Below, piece by piece: positions 9,231-17,222 of a stretch of DNA of 64,000 nucleotides. Numbering within the stretch: position 1 is the stretch's first letter; every line of letters begins with the position of its first letter. The position numbers and the translations under genes were made by a program. The stretch is from contig NZ_JBHSCW010000003.1 in the NCBI RefSeq assembly GCF_042651425.1, forward strand, positions 434,001 through 498,000, written 5' to 3'. The stretch comes from Fodinicurvata halophila (GTDB lineage: Bacteria; Pseudomonadota; Alphaproteobacteria; Kiloniellales; DSM-21159). The notes beneath the pieces were generated by a model. It was not told the origin of the DNA. It saw nothing but the letters and a program-made list of their open reading frames with translations, and made no database searches.

Positions 9231-9392
9231 GGACTTTCCTGAATGCGATGGATGGTTGGGAGCCGGGACTCGTCCTCTGGGGACTTCAAGCATAGCAGCC
9301 ATCGGGTAAAAGAGTAACGGGGCCGTTGTCTTGTTCCGGCCTGCAGGCTACCCAATGCAGCCTGTTCATACTGCCGGAAAGACCCGCGCTTC

Positions 9393-10268
9393 ATGCTGCT
9401 ACAGCTGTTTTCCGTGATTGCGCCCATTCTGGTCTGTGTGTCCCTGGGCTTTGTCTGGGGGCGCAAGGACTGGCCTTTCGACAATTCGCAGATCACGGCC
9501 CTGGTGATGTATATCGGTACACCCTGCCTGCTGGTGCGAACCTTCGACCAGACACGCCCGGATCCCGAAGCCTTCGGCGAAATGGCCTTTGCAACGATAC
9601 TGGTCATGCTGCTGGTTGCGTTCCTGGCTGCGGTGCTTCTCAAGCTGTGCCGGCTTGACCTGCGGGACTTCCTGCCGGCTCTGATTTTTCCGAATACGGG
9701 CAATCTGGGGCTACCCTTCATTCTCTTCGCCTTTGGAGAAGCCGGCCTGGCGCTGGCCATCGTCTATTTCACGGTCAATGTGATCGGCCATTTCACGCTG
9801 GGGATGACTGTAGCCAGAGGTGCCATTGCCTGGCGTGAACTCTTGCGACTGCCCGTTCTCTATGCGGTGGCCGTGGGCTTGATTCTGATCATCTGGGACC
9901 TGCAGCTGCCCGTCTGGATCTCCAACACTGTGGACCTGCTGGGTGGCATGACCATTCCGCTGATGCTGCTGACCCTTGGCGTCTCGCTCTCACGCCTGCC
10001 GCTGCAGGGCGTGAAAAGGGGATTGGGGCTTTCCGCCCTGCGTTTGGGAGGCGGCCTCGCAGTGGCGTTGCTGGTCAGCTATCTTCTCGGCCTGCAAGGG
10101 CTGGAACGAAATGTCCTGATTCTGCAGTCGTCCATGCCTGTGGCCGTTTATAGCTACCTCTTTGCCGAACGCTTCGGGCGCAGCGCCACCGATGTGGCTG
10201 GCATGGTGGTCTTCTCCACCATCATGAGCTTTGTGTTCCTGCCGGTTCTTCTCTGGGCTTTAACTTGA
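9393..10268 (+). CDS. AEC (auxin efflux carrier) family transporter
   Basis: Integral inner-membrane protein of 291 residues with about ten hydrophobic segments along its whole length. The NTGNLGLP motif near residue 108 is the hallmark of the AEC/PIN-like bacterial family. The second half repeats the topology with IPLMLLTLGVSL and SSMPVAVYSYLFAERF. Bacterial members include malonate and malate carriers, but this protein gives no clue to its substrate. It stands alone, divergent from the flavin reductase, with a terminator at 10307-10342. Confidence 0.85.
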   Translation: MLLQLFSVIAPILVCVSLGFVWGRKDWPFDNSQITALVMYIGTPCLLVRTFDQTRPDPEAFGEMAFATILVMLLVAFLAAVLLKLCRLDLRDFLPALIFPNTGNLGLPFILFAFGEAGLALAIVYFTVNVIGHFTLGMTVARGAIAWRELLRLPVLYAVAVGLILIIWDLQLPVWISNTVDLLGGMTIPLMLLTLGVSLSRLPLQGVKRGLGLSALRLGGGLAVALLVSYLLGLQGLERNVLILQSSMPVAVYSYLFAERFGRSATDVAGMVVFSTIMSFVFLPVLLWALT

Positions 10269-10306
10269 GGGTAGAAAGGGGAGTCACAAAGGAGACACAA
10301 GAACGC

Positions 10307-10342
10307 AAAAAGGCTGCCGGAGGGTTTCCGACAGCCTTTCCT
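10307..10342. terminator. Terminator between AEC gene and tRNA-Met
   Basis: AAAGGCTG (10309-10316) pairs with CAGCCTTT (10332-10339), and inner CCGG/CCG bases add to the stem. It is A-rich before and T-rich after. It lies downstream of both the AEC gene (+) and the tRNA-Met (-). Confidence 0.65.
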
Positions 10343-10344
10343 GT

Positions 10345-10421
10345 TGGTAGCGGGGGAGGGACTTGAACCCCCGACACATGGATTATGATTCCACTGCTCT
10401 AACCAGCTGAGCTACCCCGCC
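10345..10421 (-). tRNA. tRNA-Met (anticodon CAT, elongator type)
   Basis: Minus-strand cloverleaf with acceptor GGCGGGG (10421 to 10415) against CCCCGCT, and encoded CCA at 10345-10347. The anticodon loop is ATCATAA, anticodon CAT. The D arm AGCTCAGCTGGTTAGAGC and T arm fit the alphaproteobacterial elongator Met tRNA rather than initiator tRNA. An isoleucine-2 (lysidine) identity is less likely but not excluded by anticodon alone. Confidence 0.93.
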
Positions 10422-10608
10422 GAAGGGAAACTCCCTATATGAAAAGCCCTGCCTGACGTCAAGCGAAGGAATGCCCCAAAGCCAAGCTTGGGGTCGATTT
10501 TTTTCCCCAGCAATGCGAGGCTCCCCAGAATCCGGAAATTGGGGGTTAATATTCTGGATGCAAGATTCTATATCCCTTCTGATAACAATGAGAGACAGGC
10601 AACACCGA

Positions 10609-11049
10609 ATGAAATACCTGATTCTGATTTTTGGCCTTCTTCTCCTTCCGACGACGCTGGCTGCGCAGGAACTTGAGAGCGAGCTGACAGCCTGTCGCAT
10701 GATCGAGGATGCCACCGAACGGCTGCAATGCTACGACAAGATCGTCACGGGAGAGGCCGAGTCCGGAGACATCATTGCTGCAGACGAAGAGACGATCATC
10801 AACATTGCTGGCGAGGACGACTTCGACAGCAAGGTATTCACCGCAGAAGAAGAGTGGCATCTGCGTTGGACCAGCCAAGGCAGCATCATGACCATCGAAC
10901 TTCGCGACTTCGCTGGGGAATTGATCGGTATCGTTGGAAACCAGATCGGCGCCGGGGAAGGACGTTCCGAGACCCTCGATCCCGGAGAGTACATGCTGGC
11001 GGTACGCGCTATCGGAGAATGGGAGATTTTTGCGATCAGAGGGGAATAG
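10609..11049 (+). CDS. Small secreted protein of unknown function
   Basis: 146 residues with a clear signal peptide (MKYLILIFGLLLLPTTLAA, cleavage before QE). The mature N-terminus has the pattern ACRMIEDATERLQCYD, a Cys-x-I-x-D-x4-RL-x-CYD motif also found at the start of several periplasmic proteins, including the type VI-associated VasI/TagO group. No other type VI gene is in the window, so I do not assign that role. The rest is acidic, with a beta-rich C-terminal part (TIELRDFAGELIGIVGN). An ATG at 10588 in frame is possible, but the ATG at 10609 gives a normal signal peptide. Confidence 0.65.
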   Translation: MKYLILIFGLLLLPTTLAAQELESELTACRMIEDATERLQCYDKIVTGEAESGDIIAADEETIINIAGEDDFDSKVFTAEEEWHLRWTSQGSIMTIELRDFAGELIGIVGNQIGAGEGRSETLDPGEYMLAVRAIGEWEIFAIRGE

Positions 11050-11126
11050 GTTCGGGCCTGTCTTTCTGGTGCTGAATGCAGGTTTTGCGTTGAAGGAAGG
11101 CCTCCAGGCGCGTTATTGAACTTTCC

Positions 11127-11456
11127 ATGACAATACGCACGGCAAAATTCTCGATCGGGGATATCGTCAAGCATCGCCTCTATCCGTTCAGGGGGGTGAT
11201 CTTCGATGTCGACCCTGTTTTCTCGAATACCGAGGAATGGTGGCAGTCGATTCCGGAAGATGTGCGTCCTTCCAAGGACCAGCCCTTTTATCATCTCCTA
11301 GCCGAGAACGATGAAACGACCTATACGGCCTACGTCTCGGAACAGAATCTGGAGCATGACGAGAGCGGACGCCCGATATCCCACCCCGAGATCGGCGATT
11401 TCTTCAGCGATCTGGAAGAAGGGCGCTATCGCCCCAAGAGCCATCCGACGCACTGA
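11127..11456 (+). CDS. hspQ: Heat shock protein HspQ (YccV-like)
   Basis: 109 residues matching the YccV/HspQ family: AKFSIGDIVKHRLYPFRGVIFDVDP at the N-terminus, then PFYHLLAENDETTYTAYVSEQNLEHD. HspQ has been described as a DnaA- and Lon-related factor: in E. coli it influences mutant DnaA stability, and in Yersinia it acts as a Lon specificity-enhancing adaptor. lon lies about 3 kb away here. It is a single gene followed by a weak terminator. Confidence 0.88.
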   Translation: MTIRTAKFSIGDIVKHRLYPFRGVIFDVDPVFSNTEEWWQSIPEDVRPSKDQPFYHLLAENDETTYTAYVSEQNLEHDESGRPISHPEIGDFFSDLEEGRYRPKSHPTH

Positions 11457-11479
11457 TTGCGCGACCATGCCTGGGTCAT

Positions 11480-11511
11480 CGAAAGGACAGTCCACACGGG
11501 CTGTCTTTTCG
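11480..11511 (+). terminator. Probable terminator after hspQ
   Basis: GACAG/CTGTC stem with outer CGAAAG and CTTTTCG flanks (11480-11490 and 11501-11511) and a TTTT run. One bulge is required. Confidence 0.5.
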
Positions 11512-11624
11512 TTTGCGGGCAATGTCGTCAGGTTTTCCCCTCGCTCAATGTAGCGTGTTCGTGCAATGGCCTGCATTCCCTTGCAGAGCGTTGCAGAACA
11601 AGTCACTGATTTTAAGGAAGAAAA

Positions 11625-11699
11625 TGGTGCCGCCGGAGTGATTTGAACACTCGACCTCACCCTTACCAAGGGTGTGCTCTACCCCTGAGCTACGGCGGC
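11625..11699 (-). tRNA. tRNA-Thr (anticodon GGT)
   Basis: Minus-strand cloverleaf: acceptor GCCGCCG/CGGCGGC, encoded CCA at 11625-11627, anticodon stem CACCC/GGGTG closing TTGGTAA, anticodon GGT. Confidence 0.96.
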
Positions 11700-11811
11700 A
11701 TCTGCACCCGAACGGTTGGACCATTCCGATACGGCCGGGAAAATGCCACCCGCCCCCGAGGAAAACAAGGCCGTAATTGCGCTTTGTGCTCGGGAATCAT
11801 TCCCCGGAGTT

Positions 11812-13263
11812 CTACGGGGCACGCCGACCATAGACATCCTCCAGCCGCACGATGTCATCCTCTCCGAGATAGCTCCCGCATTGAACCTCGATCAGGACCA
11901 GTGGGACCTGCTGGTCATTTGCCAGGCGGTGCGACATGCCAGCGGGGATGTACAGGGATTCGTTTGCCTGCAGCTGTTGCCGCTTCTCATCGCACAGGAT
12001 GCTGGCGGTCCCGCTGACCACCACCCAGTGTTCGGAGCGGTGGTGGTGGTATTGCAGCGACAGGCTGCCTCCCGGTTTGACGAGGATGCGCTTGACCTTG
12101 AAGTTCTCGCTTTCGGCCAGGGTTTCATAGCTGCCCCAGGGACGGTGGCAGACGGGATGGTGCTCCGCTTCGGCAATGCCCTCTCGCTTCATGGCCTCGA
12201 CCAGGCGGCCAACCCTTCCGCTTTCCTCCATCGGTGCAACCAGCACGCTGTCTCGTGTGGAGACGACCAGCATGTTCTCGAGGCCGATGGCGGCCAGCAG
12301 GCGCTTATCCGCGCTGTGCAGGTAGCTGTTTCGTACCTCTCGGGCCTGGACCCGGCCGGAGATGCTGTTGCCGAACTCGTCCCGCGGGCTGTTCTGCCAG
12401 AGGGATTTCCAACTGCCCAGATCGCTCCATCCGGGGTCACAGGGAATGACACGTCCTTTTCCGGTATGTTCCATCACGGCATGGTCGAAGGAGATGGCGG
12501 GAGCGCGGGTGAAGGCCTCGTTTCCCAGTCGCTGGAAGTCGAGATCTCTCTCCGCCGTATCCAGGCTGGAGCGGCAGGCCTCAAGCAGTTCGGGACAGAA
12601 GCGGTCAAACTCCTCCAACAGGCTATCGGCCCGGGCAACGAAAATGCCGCTGTTCCAGAAATATCGCTCGCTCTCCACATACTCCCGAGCCCGATGCGCA
12701 TCGGGTTTCTCAGTAAAGCTCGCGATTCCGAAGAGGCCCCTTGGCGCTGCCTCGGCTGGACCGCATTCGATGTAGCCATAGCCTGTCTCGGGTGCATCGG
12801 GGGTAATGCCAAAGGTGACGATGGCTCCGTTGGCGGCGCTTTCGGCGGCCAGCTTCATGCAGCGTATAAGTTCCGTTGTGTCGTCGATCCGGTGATCGGC
12901 GGGCAGGATGGCCAGGATCTTCTCAGGAGAGACTCCGGCGGTCAGAAGGGCAGCGCTTGCGATTGCCGGGGCCGTATTGCGGCCCACCGGCTCAAGCAGG
13001 ATTGCCTCGGGAAGAACCTCGCAGGCGCGCATCTGTTCGGCGACCAGGAAGCGATGCTCCTGGCTGGCCATCAGCAGGGGAGGGCTGAAGAGGCCCGGAT
13101 CGGCCACCCGCAGGGCCGTCTGCTGGAGCAGGCTGAGCGTCTCATGCTGGAGCGGTAGAAGCTGCTTGGGATAGGCTTCGCGCGATAGGGGCCAGAGCCG
13201 GGTGCCAGCGCCGCCGGAGAGAATGACCGGCTGTATTGGAAAAGGATTGTTGGACGCTGTCAT
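11812..13263 (-). CDS. manC: Mannose-1-phosphate guanylyltransferase / mannose-6-phosphate isomerase
   Basis: Bifunctional PMI-GMP enzyme of the AlgA/XanB/ManC type that converts fructose-6-P to mannose-6-P and mannose-1-P plus GTP to GDP-mannose, a precursor for surface polysaccharides. The N-terminal nucleotidyltransferase has the pyrophosphorylase signature GGAGTRLWPLSR at about 17-28 and FTEKPD. The C-terminal type II PMI cupin shows RPWGSYE and the metal-site pattern QYHHHRSEHWVVVSG (about residues 400-415). The 483-residue length is typical. It starts 15 bases after the hrpB stop, so the two are probably cotranscribed. No other GDP-mannose or capsule genes lie nearby. Confidence 0.95.
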   Translation of the reverse strand: MTASNNPFPIQPVILSGGAGTRLWPLSREAYPKQLLPLQHETLSLLQQTALRVADPGLFSPPLLMASQEHRFLVAEQMRACEVLPEAILLEPVGRNTAPAIASAALLTAGVSPEKILAILPADHRIDDTTELIRCMKLAAESAANGAIVTFGITPDAPETGYGYIECGPAEAAPRGLFGIASFTEKPDAHRAREYVESERYFWNSGIFVARADSLLEEFDRFCPELLEACRSSLDTAERDLDFQRLGNEAFTRAPAISFDHAVMEHTGKGRVIPCDPGWSDLGSWKSLWQNSPRDEFGNSISGRVQAREVRNSYLHSADKRLLAAIGLENMLVVSTRDSVLVAPMEESGRVGRLVEAMKREGIAEAEHHPVCHRPWGSYETLAESENFKVKRILVKPGGSLSLQYHHHRSEHWVVVSGTASILCDEKRQQLQANESLYIPAGMSHRLANDQQVPLVLIEVQCGSYLGEDDIVRLEDVYGRRAP

Positions 13264-13278
13264 GAGGGGCTCCGCCGT

Positions 13279-15816
13279 CTATTGGGATTTGCGCCGTTTC
13301 GTAGAAGCCGTCGGGGCGGCGTCCAATGGATTTTCCGGCCAGGGGTGCTTCGGATAGCGGCCTCTCATCTCCGCGCGCACATGGCGATAGCCCTCCTGCC
13401 AGAAGCTTTCCAGGTTCTGTGTCACCTGCAGGGGGCGTCCGGCCGGGGAGAGCAGATGCAGGATCAGGGAGAGTCGGCCGTTCATGATCCGTGGCGTTTC
13501 CGTGGCGCCGAACATTTCCTGTAACTTGACCGGCAGGACCGGGCCCTCCTCTGGCGTGTAGTCGATCCGGCGCAAGGCTCCGCTGGGTACGGCAATATTC
13601 TCCGGAGCCTCGCTGTCCAGACGTTTCTGCTGTGCATGATCGAGTAAACTGTAGAGGATCAGGCGAATATCAAGCGTTTCGAGATCCTGCAGGCGTTGCG
13701 CACCGACCAGGTAGGGGGCGAGCCAATCCTCCAGGCTGCTCAGAAGGGCCGAATCGTCGACGTCCGGCCAGCGGCCCTCGGGATCCCGGCTCCGCATGAA
13801 GGCCAGTCGGGCCTGCAGCTGGCGGGCCTCGTCCGTCCAGGGCAGGAGGCGCAGGCCCTTGTCCCTTACGGCCTGCAGTAGAGCGGCACGCATCTCGTCC
13901 GGGGCAACCTGGTCAAGGCGCCGGCTGCGCAGGACCAGGGCCCCCAGGCGCCATTCCTCGCGCGCCAGGACCTCGTTCTCGCGACTGGACCATTCCACAC
14001 GCCGCTGCAGCTCCAAGTCCGCTTCGAACAGCGCCTCGAGTCGAGGGAGCGAAAGCGGCGCCGCAAGGAAGGCCCGCGCGTTGCCGGGACGGTCGTCGAG
14101 ATGGGCAATGGCGACCCATTCTTCCGTGGTCAGGGGGTCGTCCTCGGGAAGTTCGACGCCGCGTCCATTGCGCATGAGATAACCTCCGGAACCGCCGCGG
14201 CGCCGGGCGACCCTGTCCGGATAGGCCAGGGCCACCAGCTCGCCGGCCAGGTCCGGACGGCTCGGCTGGCTCGACAGAGACAGCTGACGGCGCAGTTTCC
14301 CGGACGCCTGGCGACAGCGTTTCAAGGCGCCCTTGTCGAGGTCGTCGGCGCCTCCTGCCTGTTCCGGATCGGCCAGCAGTTCGAGCCGCTGCCGCAAGTC
14401 GCTGACAGGCGCGCCCTGTCCGCGGCGACGCAGAATGTCGCGTTCGTCGAGCAGGGCTGCCAGGTCGCAGGCCGTCCGCGAGGCCTCGAATTCCCGGGCC
14501 TTGAGGATCATATGTGCGTAGCGCGGCGCGACTCCCACCTCGACCATGCTTCGTCCATGGCGCGTAATGCTGCCGTCGGGCTGCAAGGCACCAAGCTGGA
14601 CGAGCAGGTCCTGGGCCTGGGCAAAGGCGGCCGATGGCGGCGGATCGATCCAGTTCAGTTCATGCCAGGTTCTGCAGCCCCAGGCCGCGAGCTCGAGGAC
14701 CAGGGAGGTCAGGTCCGCTGTCTGGATTTCGGGCGGGTCGAAGGCAATCAGGGCCCGATCCTGTTCCTCGGCCCAGAGTCGATAGCAGGTGCCGGGTCCC
14801 AGGCGTCCGGCGCGTCCCCGCCGCTGGTCGGCGGAGGCGCGAGAAATCCTGCGGGTTTCCAGGCGGCTCATGCCGCGGGCCGGATCGAAGACCGGGCGTC
14901 GCCCGAGACCACTGTCGATCACCGTCGAGACACCCTCGATGGTCAGACTGCTTTCGGCAATGGAGGTGGCCAGGACCACCTTGCGTTGGCCGGAAGGGGG
15001 CGGCGCCAGGGCCGCCTTCTGCTTGTCCTGGGATAGGCTGCCGAAAAGCGGGTGAAGAAGGACCCGCTTATGCGAGAGCGAGTCCTCCAGACGGGCGAGT
15101 GTCTGTCGGATCTCGGCCTCTCCGGGCAGGAAGACCAGGAGGCTGCCGCTGGTCTCCTGCAGCGCGGTTTGCACGGCCTGGGCAACGCCGCTGCAGAGCG
15201 TACTTCGTGTGCGCGTGTCCGTCGGTAGGTACCGGGTCTCGACCGGGAATTCCCGGCCCTCGCTTTCCACCACCGCAGCTTCGCCGAGGGCATCCCGCAG
15301 GGGGGCCACGTCCAGGGTGGCGGACATGAGCAGAAGCTTGAGGTCGGGCCGCAGGGCCGTGCGCAGGTCGCGGCACAGCGCCAGGCCAAGGTCGGCCTGC
15401 AGGCTGCGCTCATGAAACTCGTCGAATATGACCAGGCCTGTGCCGCGCAGTTCGGGGTCGTTTTGCAGACGGCGTGTCAGGATGCCTTCCGTCACCACCT
15501 CGATGCGGGTTTGGGAAGAGACCTTTCTTTCCAGGCGCGTGGTGAAACCGATGGTGCGTCCGACGCGCTCGCCGAGCAGTTCGGCCATGCGCAGGGCCAC
15601 GGCGCGTGCCGCCAAGCGGCGTGGCTCCAGCATCAGGATGGAGCGTCCCTCCAGCCACTCTGCCGTCTGCAGGAGGTGAAGCGGCACCACCGTCGACTTG
15701 CCCGCCCCCGGTGCCGCCTTCACAAGGGTGGAGGGAAAGGCCTCTACAGCCTCCTGAACGTCTCCCAGGACGCTTAGGATCGGCAGGTTGAGGGCAGAAA
15801 GAGGGGATGCGCTCAT
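13279..15816 (-). CDS. hrpB: ATP-dependent helicase HrpB (DEAH-box)
   Basis: 845-residue DEAH/RHA helicase of the bacterial HrpB family. Motif I is APGAGKST (about residue 35), motif II is FDEFHERS (DEFH variant), and motif III is SATLD. Motif VI falls around ADQRRGRAGRLGPG. The C-terminal region (about 500-845, ending KHPWPENPLDAAPT) is the HrpB-specific domain, whose PKHPWPEnP ending is a family hallmark. Its cellular role in most bacteria is unknown. It is divergent from the first liv operon, with a 122-base shared promoter region, and is followed by manC. Confidence 0.94.
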   Translation of the reverse strand: MSASPLSALNLPILSVLGDVQEAVEAFPSTLVKAAPGAGKSTVVPLHLLQTAEWLEGRSILMLEPRRLAARAVALRMAELLGERVGRTIGFTTRLERKVSSQTRIEVVTEGILTRRLQNDPELRGTGLVIFDEFHERSLQADLGLALCRDLRTALRPDLKLLLMSATLDVAPLRDALGEAAVVESEGREFPVETRYLPTDTRTRSTLCSGVAQAVQTALQETSGSLLVFLPGEAEIRQTLARLEDSLSHKRVLLHPLFGSLSQDKQKAALAPPPSGQRKVVLATSIAESSLTIEGVSTVIDSGLGRRPVFDPARGMSRLETRRISRASADQRRGRAGRLGPGTCYRLWAEEQDRALIAFDPPEIQTADLTSLVLELAAWGCRTWHELNWIDPPPSAAFAQAQDLLVQLGALQPDGSITRHGRSMVEVGVAPRYAHMILKAREFEASRTACDLAALLDERDILRRRGQGAPVSDLRQRLELLADPEQAGGADDLDKGALKRCRQASGKLRRQLSLSSQPSRPDLAGELVALAYPDRVARRRGGSGGYLMRNGRGVELPEDDPLTTEEWVAIAHLDDRPGNARAFLAAPLSLPRLEALFEADLELQRRVEWSSRENEVLAREEWRLGALVLRSRRLDQVAPDEMRAALLQAVRDKGLRLLPWTDEARQLQARLAFMRSRDPEGRWPDVDDSALLSSLEDWLAPYLVGAQRLQDLETLDIRLILYSLLDHAQQKRLDSEAPENIAVPSGALRRIDYTPEEGPVLPVKLQEMFGATETPRIMNGRLSLILHLLSPAGRPLQVTQNLESFWQEGYRHVRAEMRGRYPKHPWPENPLDAAPTASTKRRKSQ

Positions 15817-15938
15817 GCGTGCATCCAGCCCGGCCTTAGGTCGCAGAGCGCAAAAAGGGAGGTCACCGGTCCAAACCCTGCGGCTGCTCTTGTTCTGTAT
15901 GGTTCACTCGTTAACATGCAGAGAATACAAACAACGGG

Positions 15939-17153
15939 ATGGTCAAGGCCATGAAACGTCTTCTGATCTCGGCGGCAGCCTCTCTCGCGGTTCTCCTCGG
16001 ACTTTCCAGCGCTGCTATGAGCCAGGAACCGATCCGTCTCGGGGATTTGAATAGCTATACGGGATATGCGGCCTTTACGCATCCCTATCGCGACGGCTGG
16101 CAGCTTGCTCTGGAGGAAATCAATGACGCCGGCGGTGTGCTCGGACAACCGATCGAGGTGATCAGCCGGGATGATGGAGCGAGCCCTTCCGATGCCATTA
16201 CGGTTGCCAATGAGCTGGTCAGCAGGGAAGGGGCGGAATTCCTCTTCGGAACGCTGCTCAGTCATGTCGGCTTGGCGGTGTCCGACTTCGCGCGGCAGAA
16301 GGAAGTGCTTTTCCTGGCCGCGGAGCCGCTGACCGACAATCTCGTCTGGGATGCAGGGCATGACTATACCTTCCGCTTGCGTCCCGGCACCTATGTCCAG
16401 GCCGCCATGCTGGCCGAGGAGGCAGCGAAACTGGAGGCCACCCGTTGGGCTGTCGTCGCGCCCAACTACGAATACGGGAAATCCGCCGTGGAGGCCTTCA
16501 AGGCGCGCTTGAAGGAGTTGAAGCCGGAGGTCGAATTCGTGGCCGAACAGTGGCCGCCCCAGGCACAGATCGATGCTGGTTCTGTGGTGCAGGCACTGGC
16601 TGATGCCGATCCCGAGGCAATCTTCAACGTGACCTTCGGCGGCGATCTGGCGCGTTTCGTTCGCGAGGGCGAAGTGCGCGGCCTGTTCGAGGATCGCGAA
16701 GTCGTGTCCATGCTGTCCGGAGAACCGGAATGGATCGATCCGCTGGGCGAGGATGCGCCCGAAGGCTGGATCGTCACAGGGTATCCCTGGTACGGCATCG
16801 ACACGCCCGAGCACAATGCCTTCCTGGAGGCCTATCAGGAGCGTTTTGACGACTATCCCCGCCTTGGGTCCGTCGTGGGCTACACGGCCCTGCATTCCCT
16901 TGCCAAGGCCATCGAGAAGGCCGAATCCCTGGACACGGAAACCGTCATCGAGGCCATGCGCGGCATGGAGGTCGAGTCCCCACTGGGGCCGATCAGGTAT
17001 CGCAGCATCGACCAGCAAAGCACCATGGGAACCTTCGTCGGTCGTTTGACTGTCAAGGACGGCAAGCCCCGCATGGTGGACTGGCGCTATGGTTCGGGCG
17101 AGGAATACTTGCCTTCGGATGAGAAGGTACGCGAACTGCGCGGAGAAGACTGA
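15939..17153 (+). CDS. ABC transporter substrate-binding protein (branched-chain amino acid/amide type)
   Basis: Periplasmic type I binding protein of the HAAT family. A signal peptide (MKRLLISAAASLAVLLGLSSAAMS) precedes IRLGDLNSYTG and the characteristic NDAGGVLGQPIEVISRDDGASP. The ORF opens at ATG 15939. A second ATG at 15951 begins the signal peptide proper and has AAGG a few bases upstream, so it is an equally good start. It is first in a four-gene operon with a fused permease and two ATPases. The ligand could be a branched-chain amino acid, an amide or another small carboxylate and cannot be read from the sequence. Confidence 0.9.
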   Translation: MVKAMKRLLISAAASLAVLLGLSSAAMSQEPIRLGDLNSYTGYAAFTHPYRDGWQLALEEINDAGGVLGQPIEVISRDDGASPSDAITVANELVSREGAEFLFGTLLSHVGLAVSDFARQKEVLFLAAEPLTDNLVWDAGHDYTFRLRPGTYVQAAMLAEEAAKLEATRWAVVAPNYEYGKSAVEAFKARLKELKPEVEFVAEQWPPQAQIDAGSVVQALADADPEAIFNVTFGGDLARFVREGEVRGLFEDREVVSMLSGEPEWIDPLGEDAPEGWIVTGYPWYGIDTPEHNAFLEAYQERFDDYPRLGSVVGYTALHSLAKAIEKAESLDTETVIEAMRGMEVESPLGPIRYRSIDQQSTMGTFVGRLTVKDGKPRMVDWRYGSGEEYLPSDEKVRELRGED

Positions 17154-17193
17154 GTTCTCTGAAGCTGGTACCGGGGATCCCTGATGACCTGAG

Positions 17194-17208
17194 CCGGTCA
17201 CTGACCGG
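17194..17208 (+). promoter_or_regulatory. Intergenic hairpin between binding protein and permease genes
   Basis: Perfect 6-bp stem CCGGTC (17194-17199) / GACCGG (17203-17208) with a 3-base loop and no T run. Hairpins here usually protect the upstream message so that the binding protein is made in excess. Confidence 0.4.
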
Positions 17209-17222
17209 GAAGTATTGAGGCG

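Noticed and set aside
10609..11049. Type VI secretion component
   Set aside because: The CYD motif alone is not enough and no other type VI gene is present in the window.
11716..13158. 480-codon plus-strand frame
   Set aside because: Antisense to manC, which has intact catalytic motifs.
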